Assembly: GCA_044221315.1 (NCBI GenBank)
Contig: JBGAPK010000014.1
Coordinates: 1 to 64,000 of the forward strand
Reading direction: 5' to 3'
Origin: JAFEBO01 sp044221315
GTDB lineage: Bacteria > Planctomycetota > Phycisphaerae > Phycisphaerales > UBA1924
DNA: 64,000 nucleotides
The position numbers were made by a program, and so were the translations under genes. The stretch's first letter is position 1. Each line of letters opens with the position of its first letter. This document shows, piece by piece, positions 36,160-45,203 of the stretch. The notes under the pieces were generated by a model that was not told where the DNA came from, searched no databases, and saw nothing but the letters and a program-made list of their open reading frames with translations.

Positions 36160-36176
36160 CGCAAAGGGCGTGCCGG
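36160..36176 (-). promoter_or_regulatory. Sigma-54 promoter of flgF
   Basis: The minus strand reads CCGGCACG-CCCT-TTGCG: the -24/-12 consensus GGCACG-N4-TTGC with correct GG-N10-GC spacing. The predicted start is about 25 bases before the flgF ATG. Confidence 0.75.
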
Positions 36177-36224
36177 GGAATGGGGACGATTGTCATCTTC
36201 TTGCTTTCATCTGTCCGCTCTCGA

Positions 36225-36270
36225 CATCCAGAAGCGCATCACACGCACGGGGGGGTGAGAGTCTGGAATG
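36225..36270. repeat. Small hairpin repeat, family B copy 1 (CCAGA..TCTGG)
   Basis: CATCCAGA..GCGCATCA pairs with GGTGAGAGTCTGGAATG, a weak copy of the recurring B element. It lies in the gap between divergent flgF and the lipoprotein gene. Confidence 0.5.
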
Positions 36271-36333
36271 AGGTGGGTGAAAGCTGCAACATCGCAGGCA
36301 TGAACAGATAAGATGGTCCAAAAGGAGTTCTCA

Positions 36334-36876
36334 ATGACCAAGTCTCTCTTCGCTGTCGTCGTTCTGGGTGGGTGTCTGGTCGGCGGGTGCCAGACATCCA
36401 AGCCCGCAGCTTCGTCGCGTGAGGTGGTGGAGGCCGCGACGCCGGCGATGACGCAATCGACGATCGACCGCATCAAGGGCATGGCGGGGACGTGGAACCT
36501 CAAGGACGAGAAGGGGGAGAGCAAGGGGCAGAGCATCTTCACGGTGAGCGGCGGCGGTTCGAATGTGCGGGAGGTGATGTTCCCGGGTTCGGCGCACGAG
36601 ATGACGAACATGTACCACCTCGACGGGCGTTCAATCGTGTGCGCGCACTACTGCGCTTCGGGGAACCAGCCCCACCTGCGTTCGCACGGTGCCGAGGGAG
36701 ACACGATCAAATTCACGATGGACAGCGTGAGCAACTTTCGGAGCGCGGACGAACAGTACATGGGCGAGATGTGGCTGACGTTCAAGGACCGGGATGTGGT
36801 GGATCAGCGCTGGAAATCGTTCAAGGACGGGGTCGTCGTGGAAGACTTCACGTTCACGATGACGAAGGTGAAGTGA
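36334..36876 (+). CDS. Lipoprotein, DUF1579-like
   Basis: 180 residues with a lipoprotein signal peptide ending LVGGC (Cys about residue 19). The remainder (GMAGTWNLKDEKGESKGQS, YCASGNQPHLRSHGAEGDTI, EMWLTFKDRDVVDQRWKSF) resembles small secreted beta-barrel proteins that begin with a 'G.W' motif, but I cannot give a function. ATG 36334 is set by a perfect AAGGAG six bases upstream; an earlier frame start at 36313 has none. It stands alone between the flagellar unit and the pyrophosphatase. Confidence 0.75.
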   Translation: MTKSLFAVVVLGGCLVGGCQTSKPAASSREVVEAATPAMTQSTIDRIKGMAGTWNLKDEKGESKGQSIFTVSGGGSNVREVMFPGSAHEMTNMYHLDGRSIVCAHYCASGNQPHLRSHGAEGDTIKFTMDSVSNFRSADEQYMGEMWLTFKDRDVVDQRWKSFKDGVVVEDFTFTMTKVK

Positions 36877-36879
36877 GGG

Positions 36880-36968
36880 CAGAGCAGCAGAGCATCGTAC
36901 AGCGAACGATGCCAACCAATGCCTTCGGGTCCTATCTGCAAATCTGCTGTTCTGCAAATCTGCTGATC
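36880..36968. repeat. Inverted repeat, family A copy 1 (AGAGCAGCAGA)
   Basis: The left arm GGCAGAGCAGCAGAGCATCG meets a right arm built of ATCTGCAAATCTGCTGTTCTGC. Inside, GCATCGT and ACGATGC form a perfect 7-bp stem. It fills the gap between the convergent lipoprotein and pyrophosphatase genes. Confidence 0.7.
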
Positions 36969-37534
36969 TACCTCGACAGCCCCTTCATCGCGCCCGTCCT
37001 TCTCGCGCTGAAGTAGCGCTGGAGCGAATCCTCGATGATCGCGTGTGCCGCCTCGGCGGGCATGACCTCGTCCACCGCGACGTCCTTGCCCTCGAGCGTC
37101 TTGTAATCCTCGAAGAAGCGCTTGAGCATTTTGAAGATGTGACGCGGGAAGTCGCTGGCCTTGTGGAACTCGGAGTAGATCGGGTCCTGCACCATCACGG
37201 CGATGATCTTGTGGTCGGGGTCGCCCTGGTCGATCATGGACATCAGGCCGACAGCGCGAGCGTCGCAGATCGTCAGCGGCGGGATGCTCTCGGTGCTGTA
37301 GACGAGGACGTCGAGCGGATCGTCGTCCTCGGCAAGGGTCTGCGGGATAAAGCCGTAGTTGGCCGGGTAATAGACGGCGCTCGAGAGGACGCGATCGACC
37401 TTGAGCATGCCGGACCCCTTATCGATCTCGAACTTGAGGTTCGAGCCTTTGGGGATCTCGACCACAGCGCGGAAGTGGGACGGGAGTTCAAATCCCTCGA
37501 TGCTGGGCGTGACGTCGTGCCAGGGGTGGATCAT
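36968..37534 (-). CDS. ppa: Inorganic pyrophosphatase (family I)
   Basis: Cleaves pyrophosphate to drive biosynthesis. 188 residues. Family I signature DDDPLDVLVYS carries the metal-binding aspartates; the active-site motifs KGSNLKFEIDKGSGMLKVDR and YPANYGFIPQT are intact. ATG 37534 starts MIHPWHDV, as in homologous proteins. The frame remains open upstream into the D inverted repeat (to 38044) but that part is repeat sequence, not protein. Confidence 0.93.
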   Translation of the reverse strand: MIHPWHDVTPSIEGFELPSHFRAVVEIPKGSNLKFEIDKGSGMLKVDRVLSSAVYYPANYGFIPQTLAEDDDPLDVLVYSTESIPPLTICDARAVGLMSMIDQGDPDHKIIAVMVQDPIYSEFHKASDFPRHIFKMLKRFFEDYKTLEGKDVAVDEVMPAEAAHAIIEDSLQRYFSARRTGAMKGLSR

Positions 37535-37856
37535 GGCGGAGGGTATGTGGCGGAAGGTAGGAAAGGGGAGAGAACGCGGAGTTGGCGGAGGCGGCGGAGC
37601 TGCGCGGAGCAGGAAAGCAAGGGGAATTGAACTCAAAGGGCTCAACGTACTCAAAGACGGGATGAGTTGGCCTTGGGGCGACTCAATCTTGCGGGCCATC
37701 CTTATGGGGGTTGGATGACCGACCTGAGAACACGACTCCACCCCATCAGAATTCCCCCTCCGCGAAACTCCGCTTTCTCCGCTGACTCCGCGTTCTCTCC
37801 CCTTGGAGCTCTTCAAACCCTTTGAGTTGAAAACTCTTCGCTGATACCCTTCGCCC
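37535..37856. other. 322-bp divergent intergenic region mostly made of inverted repeat D
   Basis: Divergent gap between ppa and the M3 peptidase. It holds the long inverted repeat at 37564-37830. No gene with a ribosome site is seen. Confidence 0.6.
37564..37830. repeat. Long imperfect inverted repeat, CGGAG motif (element D)
   Basis: The left arm 37564-37608 (AGGGGAGAGAACGCGGAG, then GGCGGAG, GGCGGAG, CGCGGAG) matches the reverse complement of 37758-37803 at about 38 of 45 bases. A second pair, AACTCAAAGGGCT at 37629 with AAACCCTTTGAGTT at 37814, extends the relation in permuted order. The spacer is about 110 bp. Confidence 0.8.
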
Positions 37857-39920
37857 ATGATCAAATCGTCTCGCGCGCTTGTGCTGATGGCCGGGCTGTG
37901 TGTGTTGGCGGCACCATGCCTCGAAGCGGCCCCAGCCGCCCCCACTCTCGTGACCGCCACGCCGTCCATGACGATCGACGACGCCGTCGCGAAGACCAAC
38001 GCCGCGATCTCGAAGATTGTGGCCATCCCTTCCGCCGATCGCACCTACGACAACACCGTCGGCGCGATCGACGATGCTCTCGCCAACTTCGAGGCCGATA
38101 CGAGCATGCTGATCTTCCTCAGCAACGTGCACCCGGAGCAGTCGGTGCGCGAGGCTTCCGAGGCGGCCGAGCAGAAAGCCGGCGACTTCCTCGTTGATCT
38201 GGGCAAGCGTGAAGACCTGTACAAGGCCGTCAAGGACTACGTCTCCAATCACCCGAGTGAAGTGGCCAAGCTGAGCGGCGAACAGAAGCGCTTTCTCGAC
38301 TTCACGCTCCGCGATTACCGGCGGGCGGGAATGGAGCTCGACCCCAAGCAGCGTGAGCGACTCACCGAGGTGCAGAAGGAGATCACCAAGCTCGGCATTG
38401 AGTTCAACCGCAATATCGCGGACGATCAGTCGGTCGTGTATCTCACCAAGGACGAACTCAAGGGAGCGCCCGAGGGCGTCCTGAAGCCGCTGCCGTTCAA
38501 CGACGGCATCTACGTCGTGAATCTGCAGAACCCAACGTATGTGCCGCTGATAGAGAGCTGCTCGAACGAGACAACGCGGCAGAAGCTCTGGATGGCACAG
38601 AAGCGCCGCGGCGGGAAGAAGAACGTCGAAGTGCTCGAAAAGGCAATAAAGCTCTTCGCCGAGCAGGCACAGATCCTCGGGTACGCGCACTGCGCCGACT
38701 TCCAGACCGAGACGCGGATGGCGAAGAACTACGCCACCGTGCAGAAGTTCTACGAGACGCTGAAACCCCTCGTCCGAAAGAAGGCCGAGGCGGACATGGC
38801 CGAGTTCACGGCGTTCAAGCGCCAACTCACCGGCGATCAGAAGGCCACGCTCATGCCGTGGGATTACCAGTACATCAAGAACGAACTCTCCAAGAGCAAG
38901 TACGCGGTTGATGGGGAGAGGGTCCGCGAGTACTTGCCGATGGAGAAGGTGGTCGAGGGGCTCTTCAACATCACGCAGTCGCTCTACGGGCTCGAATTCA
39001 AGGACGCGACCGCGACCAAGGCCGGAACGAAGGAACGCCCGCTCTGGCACCCGGACGTCAAGTTCTTCGAGGTCTACGACAAGAAGTCGCACGCTCTGAT
39101 CGGCGAGTTCTACCTCGATCTCTTTCCCCGCGACAACAAGTACACGCACTTCGCGCAGTGGTCGCTCGTCAACCACAAGGTTTGGAGCGATGGGAAGGTG
39201 ACGCTGCCGCTGGCGGCACTCGTGTGCAACTTCACCAAGCCTGAGGGTGATAAGCCCAGCCTGCTCACGCACGAGGAGGTCGAGACCTTCTTCCACGAGT
39301 TCGGCCACTGCCTGCACACGATCGTGAGCGAGGCGAAAATGAACCGCTTCTCGGGCACGAACGTCGAACTCGACTTCGTGGAAGCCCCGAGCCAGATGTT
39401 CGAGAACTGGGTCTGGGATGCGGGAGTGCTCTCGACCTTTGCCAAACACTACAAAACCGGCGAGCCCCTGCCCAAGGCGCTCCTCGACGGCATGATCGCC
39501 GCGAAGAACCTCGGCAGCGGGCTCGATACCGAGAACCAGTTCTACTACGGCCTTACCGATCTCGCCTACGAGACGACCAAGGACGGCAAGGTCGATACGA
39601 CCACAGTCGCGATCGACCTCTACCCCAAGGTCACCTGCTATCCCTTCAAGCCCGAGGCGACGTTTTATCAGGCCAGCTTCGGTCACCTGATGGGCTACAC
39701 CGCCGGGTACTACTCGTACATGTGGTCAAAGGTCTTCGCGAGCGACATGTTCCAGCGTTTCAAGGAGCTCGGACTGCTCAGCCCCGAGGCCGGGATGTAC
39801 TACCGGAGCAAGATCATCAGCCAAGGCGGGACGCGGGACGCGTCGGATCTGCTCAAGGACTACCTCGGGCGGGAGCCGAAACTGGATTCGTTCCTGAAGG
39901 AACTGGGGATGGAGAAGTAG
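37857..39920 (+). CDS. Secreted M3 family metallopeptidase (thimet oligopeptidase-like)
   Basis: 687 residues. A signal peptide (about residues 1-23, ending LEAAP) is followed by the M3A peptidase fold. The zinc motif is HEFGH (H480, E481, H484), with the downstream ligand Glu in VELDFVEAPSQMFE. M3 enzymes cut short peptides; the signal peptide places this one outside the cytoplasm. It could work in the same peptide-use route as the secreted M14 carboxypeptidase. The start ATG 37857 begins the signal peptide directly. Confidence 0.92.
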   Translation: MIKSSRALVLMAGLCVLAAPCLEAAPAAPTLVTATPSMTIDDAVAKTNAAISKIVAIPSADRTYDNTVGAIDDALANFEADTSMLIFLSNVHPEQSVREASEAAEQKAGDFLVDLGKREDLYKAVKDYVSNHPSEVAKLSGEQKRFLDFTLRDYRRAGMELDPKQRERLTEVQKEITKLGIEFNRNIADDQSVVYLTKDELKGAPEGVLKPLPFNDGIYVVNLQNPTYVPLIESCSNETTRQKLWMAQKRRGGKKNVEVLEKAIKLFAEQAQILGYAHCADFQTETRMAKNYATVQKFYETLKPLVRKKAEADMAEFTAFKRQLTGDQKATLMPWDYQYIKNELSKSKYAVDGERVREYLPMEKVVEGLFNITQSLYGLEFKDATATKAGTKERPLWHPDVKFFEVYDKKSHALIGEFYLDLFPRDNKYTHFAQWSLVNHKVWSDGKVTLPLAALVCNFTKPEGDKPSLLTHEEVETFFHEFGHCLHTIVSEAKMNRFSGTNVELDFVEAPSQMFENWVWDAGVLSTFAKHYKTGEPLPKALLDGMIAAKNLGSGLDTENQFYYGLTDLAYETTKDGKVDTTTVAIDLYPKVTCYPFKPEATFYQASFGHLMGYTAGYYSYMWSKVFASDMFQRFKELGLLSPEAGMYYRSKIISQGGTRDASDLLKDYLGREPKLDSFLKELGMEK

Positions 39921-40098
39921 AGCGGCAGAGCAGCAGAAAAGACCGCAAAGCCGCAAAATGGCAAACAGGGCGACTGAAATCCCAGGCTCTCAAGCCCCTT
40001 GCACGGGGTTGAGATTCTGGGACGAATCCTGGCAGGGACGAACGAGCCCGCCTTCGCCTGGCTTAATCTGCTGCTCCGCGGCTCTGCTGCTGTGCGGC
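39920..40098. repeat. Composite inverted repeat, family A copy 2 with nested B
   Basis: The outer arms are AGAGCGGCAGAGCAGCAGA with CGCAAAGCCGCA (39920-39957) and CTGCTGCTCCGCGGCTCTGC with GCGGCTTTGCCG (40068-40110). The inner B copy at 39980-40022 pairs TCCCAGGCTCTCAAGCCCC with GGGGTTGAGATTCTGGGA. It lies between the M3 peptidase and pgi. Confidence 0.75.
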
Positions 40099-40153
40099 TT
40101 TGCCGTTCTTCCACCCCCGGCTCTCCCCTTCCTCTGCGGTATCATCCCTCCGC

Positions 40154-41599
40154 ATGCTCAAGCTCTCCTACGCCAACTGCCTTTCCGATCGCGTAGGCGA
40201 GCACGGGCTCGATCCGGCTCACATCGACGCGGGGTCGGAGGGGGCCGAGGCCGCGGTCGCGAATACGAAGAAGCTCGCCTCCACCCGCGGCAAGGGCTGG
40301 GAGCGCTGGCGCGAACTGCCCTTCGACCCGATGCGTCGCGATCACGTGAACGGCGTAAAGGCCTTGGCCGAGCGCTGCCGCGGCAAGTTTGAGAACATGA
40401 TCGTCTTGGGCATCGGCGGCTCAGCGCTCGGGAACATTGCGCTACAAACCGCCCTCAACCCCCCCACCTACAACCTGCTTGATTCCGGCAAGCGTCCCGG
40501 CCCGCGCTGCTTTGTCGTCGATAACGTCGATCCGGCGCACTTCGGGGCCGTGCTCGATTTCTGCCGCAGCCAGCCCGGCGGCATTCAGAAGACACTGTTC
40601 AACATCATCAGCAAGTCCGGCGAAACGGCCGAGACCGCGGCACAGTTCATGATCGTGCGCGATGAACTCAGGAAGGCCATCGGCACCAACTACGCGCCAA
40701 ACATCGTCGCTATCACAGACGCCGACAAGGGCACGATGCGCCAGATCTGCGACCGCGAGGGGTACGCAACTCTCCCCGTGCCCGACGGTGTCGGCGGTCG
40801 CTTCAGCGTGCTCAGCCCGGTCGGCCTCTTCTCCGCCGCGATGTGCGGCATCGATATCGATTCGCTCCTCACCGGCGCCGCCGATATGGACAAGGTTTGC
40901 TCGCGCGAAGATATCGCCGCCAACCCGGCCTCGATGCTCGCGACGCTCCTCGTCGAACTGGGCCAGACCAAGGGCAAGATCAACCACGTGCTCATGCCCT
41001 ACTCGAACGCGCTCTACTCGCTCGCGGACTGGTTCCGCCAGCTCTGGGCCGAATCACTCGGCAAGCGCCTCACGCTCACCGGCAAGAGCCTCTCGACCGG
41101 CTTCACGCCCATCAAGGCCCTGGGCACGACCGATCAGCACAGCCAGATCCAGCTCTACCGCGAAGGACCCAACGACAAGGTGATCGGCCTCGTCGAGATC
41201 GAGAACTTCGACGAACACCCGCGGGGCGTGCACGGCGACGTGCGCATCCCGTCGGGCCTCAACGTCGAGGCGCTCCACTACCTCGAGAACCGGACGATGG
41301 GAGAATTGATCGCCGCCGAAAAGCGTGCGACCGAGTATTCTCTCGTCGAGAGCCAGCGTCCGAACTTCACGATCTCGCTGCCGCGGCTGGACGCCTACCA
41401 CGTCGGCCAGTTCATCTGGCTCTGGCAGATGACGACCGCGTACGCCGGCCTGATGCTGAACATCGACGCCTACGACCAGCCCGCCGTCGAGCTCGGCAAG
41501 CAGGCGACGTTCGGGCTCATGGGCAAGAAGGGGTTTGAGAATTTCAGGGCGAAGGTCGATTCGGTGCTGAGCGCGAGCACGCGGGTAATTGCGGGATAG
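40154..41599 (+). CDS. pgi: Glucose-6-phosphate isomerase
   Basis: Interconverts glucose-6-phosphate and fructose-6-phosphate in glycolysis. 481 residues. Sugar-phosphate SIS motifs are present: VLGIGGSALGN and ISKSGETAET. The catalytic Glu region is GTTDQHSQIQLYREGP, and the C-terminal QFIWLWQMTTAYAGLMLNIDAYDQPAVELGK signature is complete. ATG 40154 is preferred; the frame is open back to 40100 in repeat sequence. Confidence 0.96.
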   Translation: MLKLSYANCLSDRVGEHGLDPAHIDAGSEGAEAAVANTKKLASTRGKGWERWRELPFDPMRRDHVNGVKALAERCRGKFENMIVLGIGGSALGNIALQTALNPPTYNLLDSGKRPGPRCFVVDNVDPAHFGAVLDFCRSQPGGIQKTLFNIISKSGETAETAAQFMIVRDELRKAIGTNYAPNIVAITDADKGTMRQICDREGYATLPVPDGVGGRFSVLSPVGLFSAAMCGIDIDSLLTGAADMDKVCSREDIAANPASMLATLLVELGQTKGKINHVLMPYSNALYSLADWFRQLWAESLGKRLTLTGKSLSTGFTPIKALGTTDQHSQIQLYREGPNDKVIGLVEIENFDEHPRGVHGDVRIPSGLNVEALHYLENRTMGELIAAEKRATEYSLVESQRPNFTISLPRLDAYHVGQFIWLWQMTTAYAGLMLNIDAYDQPAVELGKQATFGLMGKKGFENFRAKVDSVLSASTRVIAG

Positions 41600-41605
41600 A
41601 ACACA

Positions 41606-41656
41606 CCAGATTCTCACCCTCCACGCCCCTCGCTCGCACAGGGTTGATCATCTGGG
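41606..41656. repeat. Hairpin repeat, family B copy 3
   Basis: CCAGATTCTCACCCT pairs with AGGGTTGATCATCTGG across about 18 bases, in the gap between convergent pgi and the patatin gene. It may act as a bidirectional terminator. Confidence 0.6.
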
Positions 41657-41670
41657 CCCGAACGCGACTC

Positions 41671-42939
41671 TCACCTAGTCAATGAACCTGCGCTTACCCC
41701 CTCCCCCATCGCCGCCACTGGCTTGGGCTCGCCTTCCACGAACCCCGGCGGCATCTTGTCCCACACATAGCCGCCCGGTTGCGTCGCGGCCCTGTAGCCC
41801 ACATCAAAGAGCTTGGTCATATACACAGGATCGAACGATTCGGTCGGCTTGGCGTTGAAGGTCGCGGGGATGTACGCCAGGTTGAAGTCCACGCCGTCGC
41901 GCTTGGTGGTGAGGTAGAGACGGTAGAGATCGCCGATGCCCTGGGTCTGGATGAGCGAATCTATGGCGCGCGACGCGATGGACATGGTGAGGCGCTCGGT
42001 CGAGGCCCAGTCCACGTCGAGGCGCGCGTTGCGGATGATGTAGGCGACGCGGTCGCGGTGGATTCCCCGCGCTTCCGATTCCTGCTTGAGCGCAAGGCTC
42101 GGCGGGTAGAGGAACACCTGGGCCTTGCAGCCCCCGTCCACGTGCATCTCCTGGTAGGTCTTGCCATCGACCTGAACATCGATCATCACCGGCGGGAATG
42201 CCGCGGGAATGGCGGCCGAGGCGAGGAGCACTTCGTGAATGATGTCGAGCGCGTGCGGATCCCCGCTCGAGGCGATCGCCCCGATGTTCCAGATGACGCC
42301 CCGGTTGATATCGAGATTGGTCGTAGCAATGAACAGGATTCGTCCCCGGGCATACTCCGCGGCGATCTCGCGCATCATCGGTTCATCGACCAGCGACTTA
42401 AGAAGGGTCTGCAACGGCTTGGTGCCCATCATCGCGTCGTCGTAGAGCGCCGCGAGGAAGCCGCGCGGCAGGGCGATCTCCTTCGTCGTGACCGAGGTGT
42501 ACACGGCCTTCAGTCGCTCGTCATACTTGGGGCCCAGGAAAGCGAACGGCGCCGTGAGCGCGCCGGTGCTGATGCCCGTGACAACCTTGAACTCGGGCCG
42601 TGTGGCCGCGGCGGTCCAACCGTTGAGCAGGCCGGCGCCGTACGCGCCGTTCGCGCCCCCGCCGGATATGGCGAGGTAATACGCCGGACCCAGCGGGCTG
42701 GTGTCTCCGGCCTTGGCGCGGAGTTCAAACTCCTTCTTGGCGGCTCGGACCATCTCCTCCCTGAACTGCGGATTCAGTTCGTCATCCCACGAACGCACGG
42801 CAGGGTTGTTGAGCACGGTCGCGCGATCGGAGAGTTCACGCGGCACGGCGGGGAGGCGCGAAGGTGTCGCGCAGGCGGCAAGAATCAGGACGGGCGTCAT
42901 CGCAAGTAGAAAAAGACGCGAGCGTACGGAGCGATTCAT
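41671..42939 (-). CDS. Patatin-like phospholipase lipoprotein
   Basis: 422 residues. The lipoprotein signal ends LILAAC (Cys 23). The patatin fold has oxyanion loop SGGGANGAYGAG, nucleophile S124 in GISTG, and the Asp of the dyad in DGG (VDGGCKAQVF). It probably hydrolyses acyl esters of envelope lipids. ATG 42939 has GGAGG four bases upstream. An open extension to 43164 is not supported. Confidence 0.9.
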   Translation of the reverse strand: MNRSVRSRLFLLAMTPVLILAACATPSRLPAVPRELSDRATVLNNPAVRSWDDELNPQFREEMVRAAKKEFELRAKAGDTSPLGPAYYLAISGGGANGAYGAGLLNGWTAAATRPEFKVVTGISTGALTAPFAFLGPKYDERLKAVYTSVTTKEIALPRGFLAALYDDAMMGTKPLQTLLKSLVDEPMMREIAAEYARGRILFIATTNLDINRGVIWNIGAIASSGDPHALDIIHEVLLASAAIPAAFPPVMIDVQVDGKTYQEMHVDGGCKAQVFLYPPSLALKQESEARGIHRDRVAYIIRNARLDVDWASTERLTMSIASRAIDSLIQTQGIGDLYRLYLTTKRDGVDFNLAYIPATFNAKPTESFDPVYMTKLFDVGYRAATQPGGYVWDKMPPGFVEGEPKPVAAMGEGVSAGSLTR

Positions 42940-43326
42940 GCGGCCTCCATCGGAAGAGAAGTTCGGGTGGCTTGCTGACGGAGAATATCCGAGTTGGAGC
43001 GTTTTGGGCCGGTAGTCCGCATAAGAGAAACTTCTCTGAATTGCCGCTCGCCGGCTCTCAAGAGGGCCAACCGGCGTTCCCCGTCGGTCGGATGCACCGG
43101 GTTTTACCCTCCCGGCGCGGGGCGGATGATGTGTCACGAGCGGACGCTGTTTGCCCATGCGCACGGGAGGGTGCGGGCATCTCTATGATCGATTCGGCGG
43201 CCCTGTCAGTTGCTTGTCTGGAGCACGCGGACACTGTGGCGGAGTCATTCAGACGCGTACGACCGCTTCGGGGGAAGAGGCGCGCTCCATTCGAAGACCC
43301 GGCCGGCACTTTTCGGGAGCACGAAA
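42940..43326. other. 387-bp divergent gap
   Basis: Between the patatin and CZB genes. It holds a small palindrome AGAGAA-AC-TTCTCT at 43024-43037, perhaps an operator, and no gene. No convincing promoter motif was found by eye. Confidence 0.4.
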
Positions 43327-43686
43327 ATGAACTTCGATTTCATGGCGGCAAAGCTCAAGCACACATCATGGAAACTCCGCCTCGGCGATTTCCTTGACGG
43401 GAAACCCGGTCTGTCGGCTTCGGAGGCCACAAATCACCGGCAGTGCGAACTCGGCAGGTGGCTCTACGCCGAGGGACTTGGCAAGTACGGCTCGATACCC
43501 GAGATGAAGCAACTCGAAGTGAAGCACCAGGAACTTCACGGGGTGGTAAAGCGGATCGTGGATCTGAAGACCTCGGGGCAGCAGCGGGATGCGGAAGCGG
43601 AGTTCACAAAGATCGATCCGACAAGCAAACAACTGGTCGCGCTGCTGACGGCGGTGGAGCGGGGCGTCTCGCTGCAGCCGCAGTGA
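43327..43686 (+). CDS. Stand-alone CZB (chemoreceptor zinc-binding) domain protein
   Basis: 119 residues. The H12-C40-H67-H71 pattern (KHTSW, HRQCELGRWL, HQELH) is the CZB zinc site normally fused to chemoreceptors or diguanylate cyclases. Here it is alone, so it could sense zinc or oxidants and act on another protein. ATG 43327 has GGGAG seven bases upstream. The small kinase gene follows on the same strand after 97 bp, a possible partner. Confidence 0.85.
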   Translation: MNFDFMAAKLKHTSWKLRLGDFLDGKPGLSASEATNHRQCELGRWLYAEGLGKYGSIPEMKQLEVKHQELHGVVKRIVDLKTSGQQRDAEAEFTKIDPTSKQLVALLTAVERGVSLQPQ

Positions 43687-43783
43687 AGTCGGCCTGCGAC
43701 GCATTCGGGTTTTCGACCCGGGAGGCCGGCACGATTCTCGTCCGGCCGCTCCCAGTCGGCGGTGCCGCCCGGGTCCACGATTC

Positions 43784-44635
43784 ATGGTGGCGGACGGGAA
43801 AGGACTCTCTTTGCAGCACAAACCCGGCGACATGATCGGCGGCTATCGCGTCCTCCGGGAGCTGGGGCGCGGCGCGGGTTCGACCATCTATGCCGTGGAA
43901 GATGCCGGGGGCAAGCAGGTCCGTTCGCTGAAGCACGTTGAAAAGACCGACGAAAAGTCCGATCGCTTTCTCGAGCAAGCCGAGCGCGAATACCAGGTGG
44001 CCGCTGCGGTCGGGTCCCGCAAGGTTCGACGGGTCGAGAAGATCATCAGGAAGAAAAAGTTTCTTTGGGGACGGATGACCGACCTGTACCTGGTCATGGA
44101 AATGGTCGAAGGGCGCAGTTGCGAGCAGAACCCGCCCAAGACGATCGAAGATGCTCTCGAGATCTTTGAGCAAGTGGCCGAGGGATTGGCGGCGATGCAC
44201 GCCAAGGGCTTCGCCCACGCGGATATGAAGCCCAACAACATCATCGTGGACGACAAGCTCAACGCCCGGATCATCGACCTCGGGCAGAGCTGCAAGGTCG
44301 GCACGATCAAGCAGCGCATCCAGGGGACGCCAAACTTCATCGCCCCCGAGCAGGTGCACCGCCGGGCGATCACCTCCAAGACCGACGTGTACAACTTCGG
44401 CGCCTCTCTGTACTGGGTGCTGACGCGTACATATGTCCCGACAGCACTGGACGCCAACGAAAGCCCGGTGGACGCCTCGCTCGTGCCCAGGCCCAGTAAG
44501 CCAAGCGAGATCAACCCTCGCGTACCCGCCATCGTCGACCGGCTCGTCATGGACTGCGTGGAAGCGGACCCGGACATGCGTCCCACGATGCAGCAGATTT
44601 TCGAACGCATCGGGAAAATCCGCAAGGGCGTTTGA
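43784..44635 (+). CDS. Small atypical Ser/Thr protein kinase
   Basis: 283 residues, kinase domain only. The Gly loop GRGAGSTIY and K50 are present. The catalytic loop reads AHADMKPNN (HAD in place of HRD) and the metal motif is IIDLGQ (DLG in place of DFG). APE and the terminal helices are normal. Catalytic Asp, Asn and metal Asp remain, so activity is possible. The TGA stop is followed in the same frame by a dockerin-like fragment (next entry). Confidence 0.85.
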   Translation: MVADGKGLSLQHKPGDMIGGYRVLRELGRGAGSTIYAVEDAGGKQVRSLKHVEKTDEKSDRFLEQAEREYQVAAAVGSRKVRRVEKIIRKKKFLWGRMTDLYLVMEMVEGRSCEQNPPKTIEDALEIFEQVAEGLAAMHAKGFAHADMKPNNIIVDDKLNARIIDLGQSCKVGTIKQRIQGTPNFIAPEQVHRRAITSKTDVYNFGASLYWVLTRTYVPTALDANESPVDASLVPRPSKPSEINPRVPAIVDRLVMDCVEADPDMRPTMQQIFERIGKIRKGV

Positions 44636-44740
44636 CGCACGCCCGCCGACTGCCCGGACGATCTGAACGGAGATTTCCTCGTGGACGACGCCGACTTCGT
44701 CCTCTTCGCCGCGGCGTACGACGCGCTGCTGTGTCCGTAG
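44636..44740 (+). pseudogene. Orphan dockerin-repeat remnant in frame after the kinase stop
   Basis: Directly after the kinase TGA the same frame encodes ADCPDDLNGDFLVDDADF then VLFAAAYDALLCP and TAG. This is the second half of a GC-type dockerin without signal peptide, start codon or first repeat. Its 3' end resembles the end of the dockerin gene at 46574-47275 (TGTCCGTAGCAG in both). Best read as the relic of a lost secreted protein; stop-codon readthrough is possible but less likely. Confidence 0.75.
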
Positions 44741-45203
44741 CAGGATCGCGGCCGCTCCGAACGAAATCCAGTCCAGACTCTCATCCCGCCACTCCTCCAC
44801 ACTCTCACTCCCCCACTCGCGCGGGGTTGATCTTGTATTACCGACCGAGGCACCTCAGGCTCAGTCGACGTCCCCGATAACTCGATCCCACTGGCGTCGA
44901 CGCCCCCGAACGGCTTGGACAAGCCGGCCTGACAAACTTGTTGGCTTCGGACGCGTGTTTCGCCTTTGCGCGGCCGCCGAAATCGGGTAAGCTGCCCTGT
45001 GGCCACGGACGCGTGGCGATCAACCCGACCTTTGGTCTTGACGCTTGGATCTTCAGGGATTCGGGGAAGGCGGGTGCTGGAATCGTCGGCCCGGAGTGCA
45101 GATTCAGCGTGAACACGTCGGCGCGTCGGAATGCCCGCGGCGCGCAGTGAGAACGGGCAAGCGCAACGCGTCTCCCGCCGCAGAAAAATTCCGGAACCCC
45201 ACC
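44741..45203. other. 463-bp gene-free region with a family B hairpin
   Basis: Contains B copy 4 at 44772-44835: CCAGACTCTCATCCCGC, a C-rich loop of CACTC repeats, then GCGCGGGGTTGATCTT. The rest shows no ORF with a start signal. It separates the dockerin relic from the next dockerin gene. Confidence 0.55.

Noticed and set aside
37746..39686. Minus-strand open frame of 646 codons
   Set aside because: Antisense to the M3 peptidase, which has signal peptide and HEFGH motif; the antisense product has no motif.
43024..43037. Palindrome AGAGAA-AC-TTCTCT as an operator
   Set aside because: Single short copy with no flanking promoter or regulator gene; reported only as content of the gap.
44741..45203. 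Search for a riboswitch or small RNA in the 463-bp gap
   Set aside because: No conserved core of a known riboswitch could be seen; only the B-type hairpin is supported.
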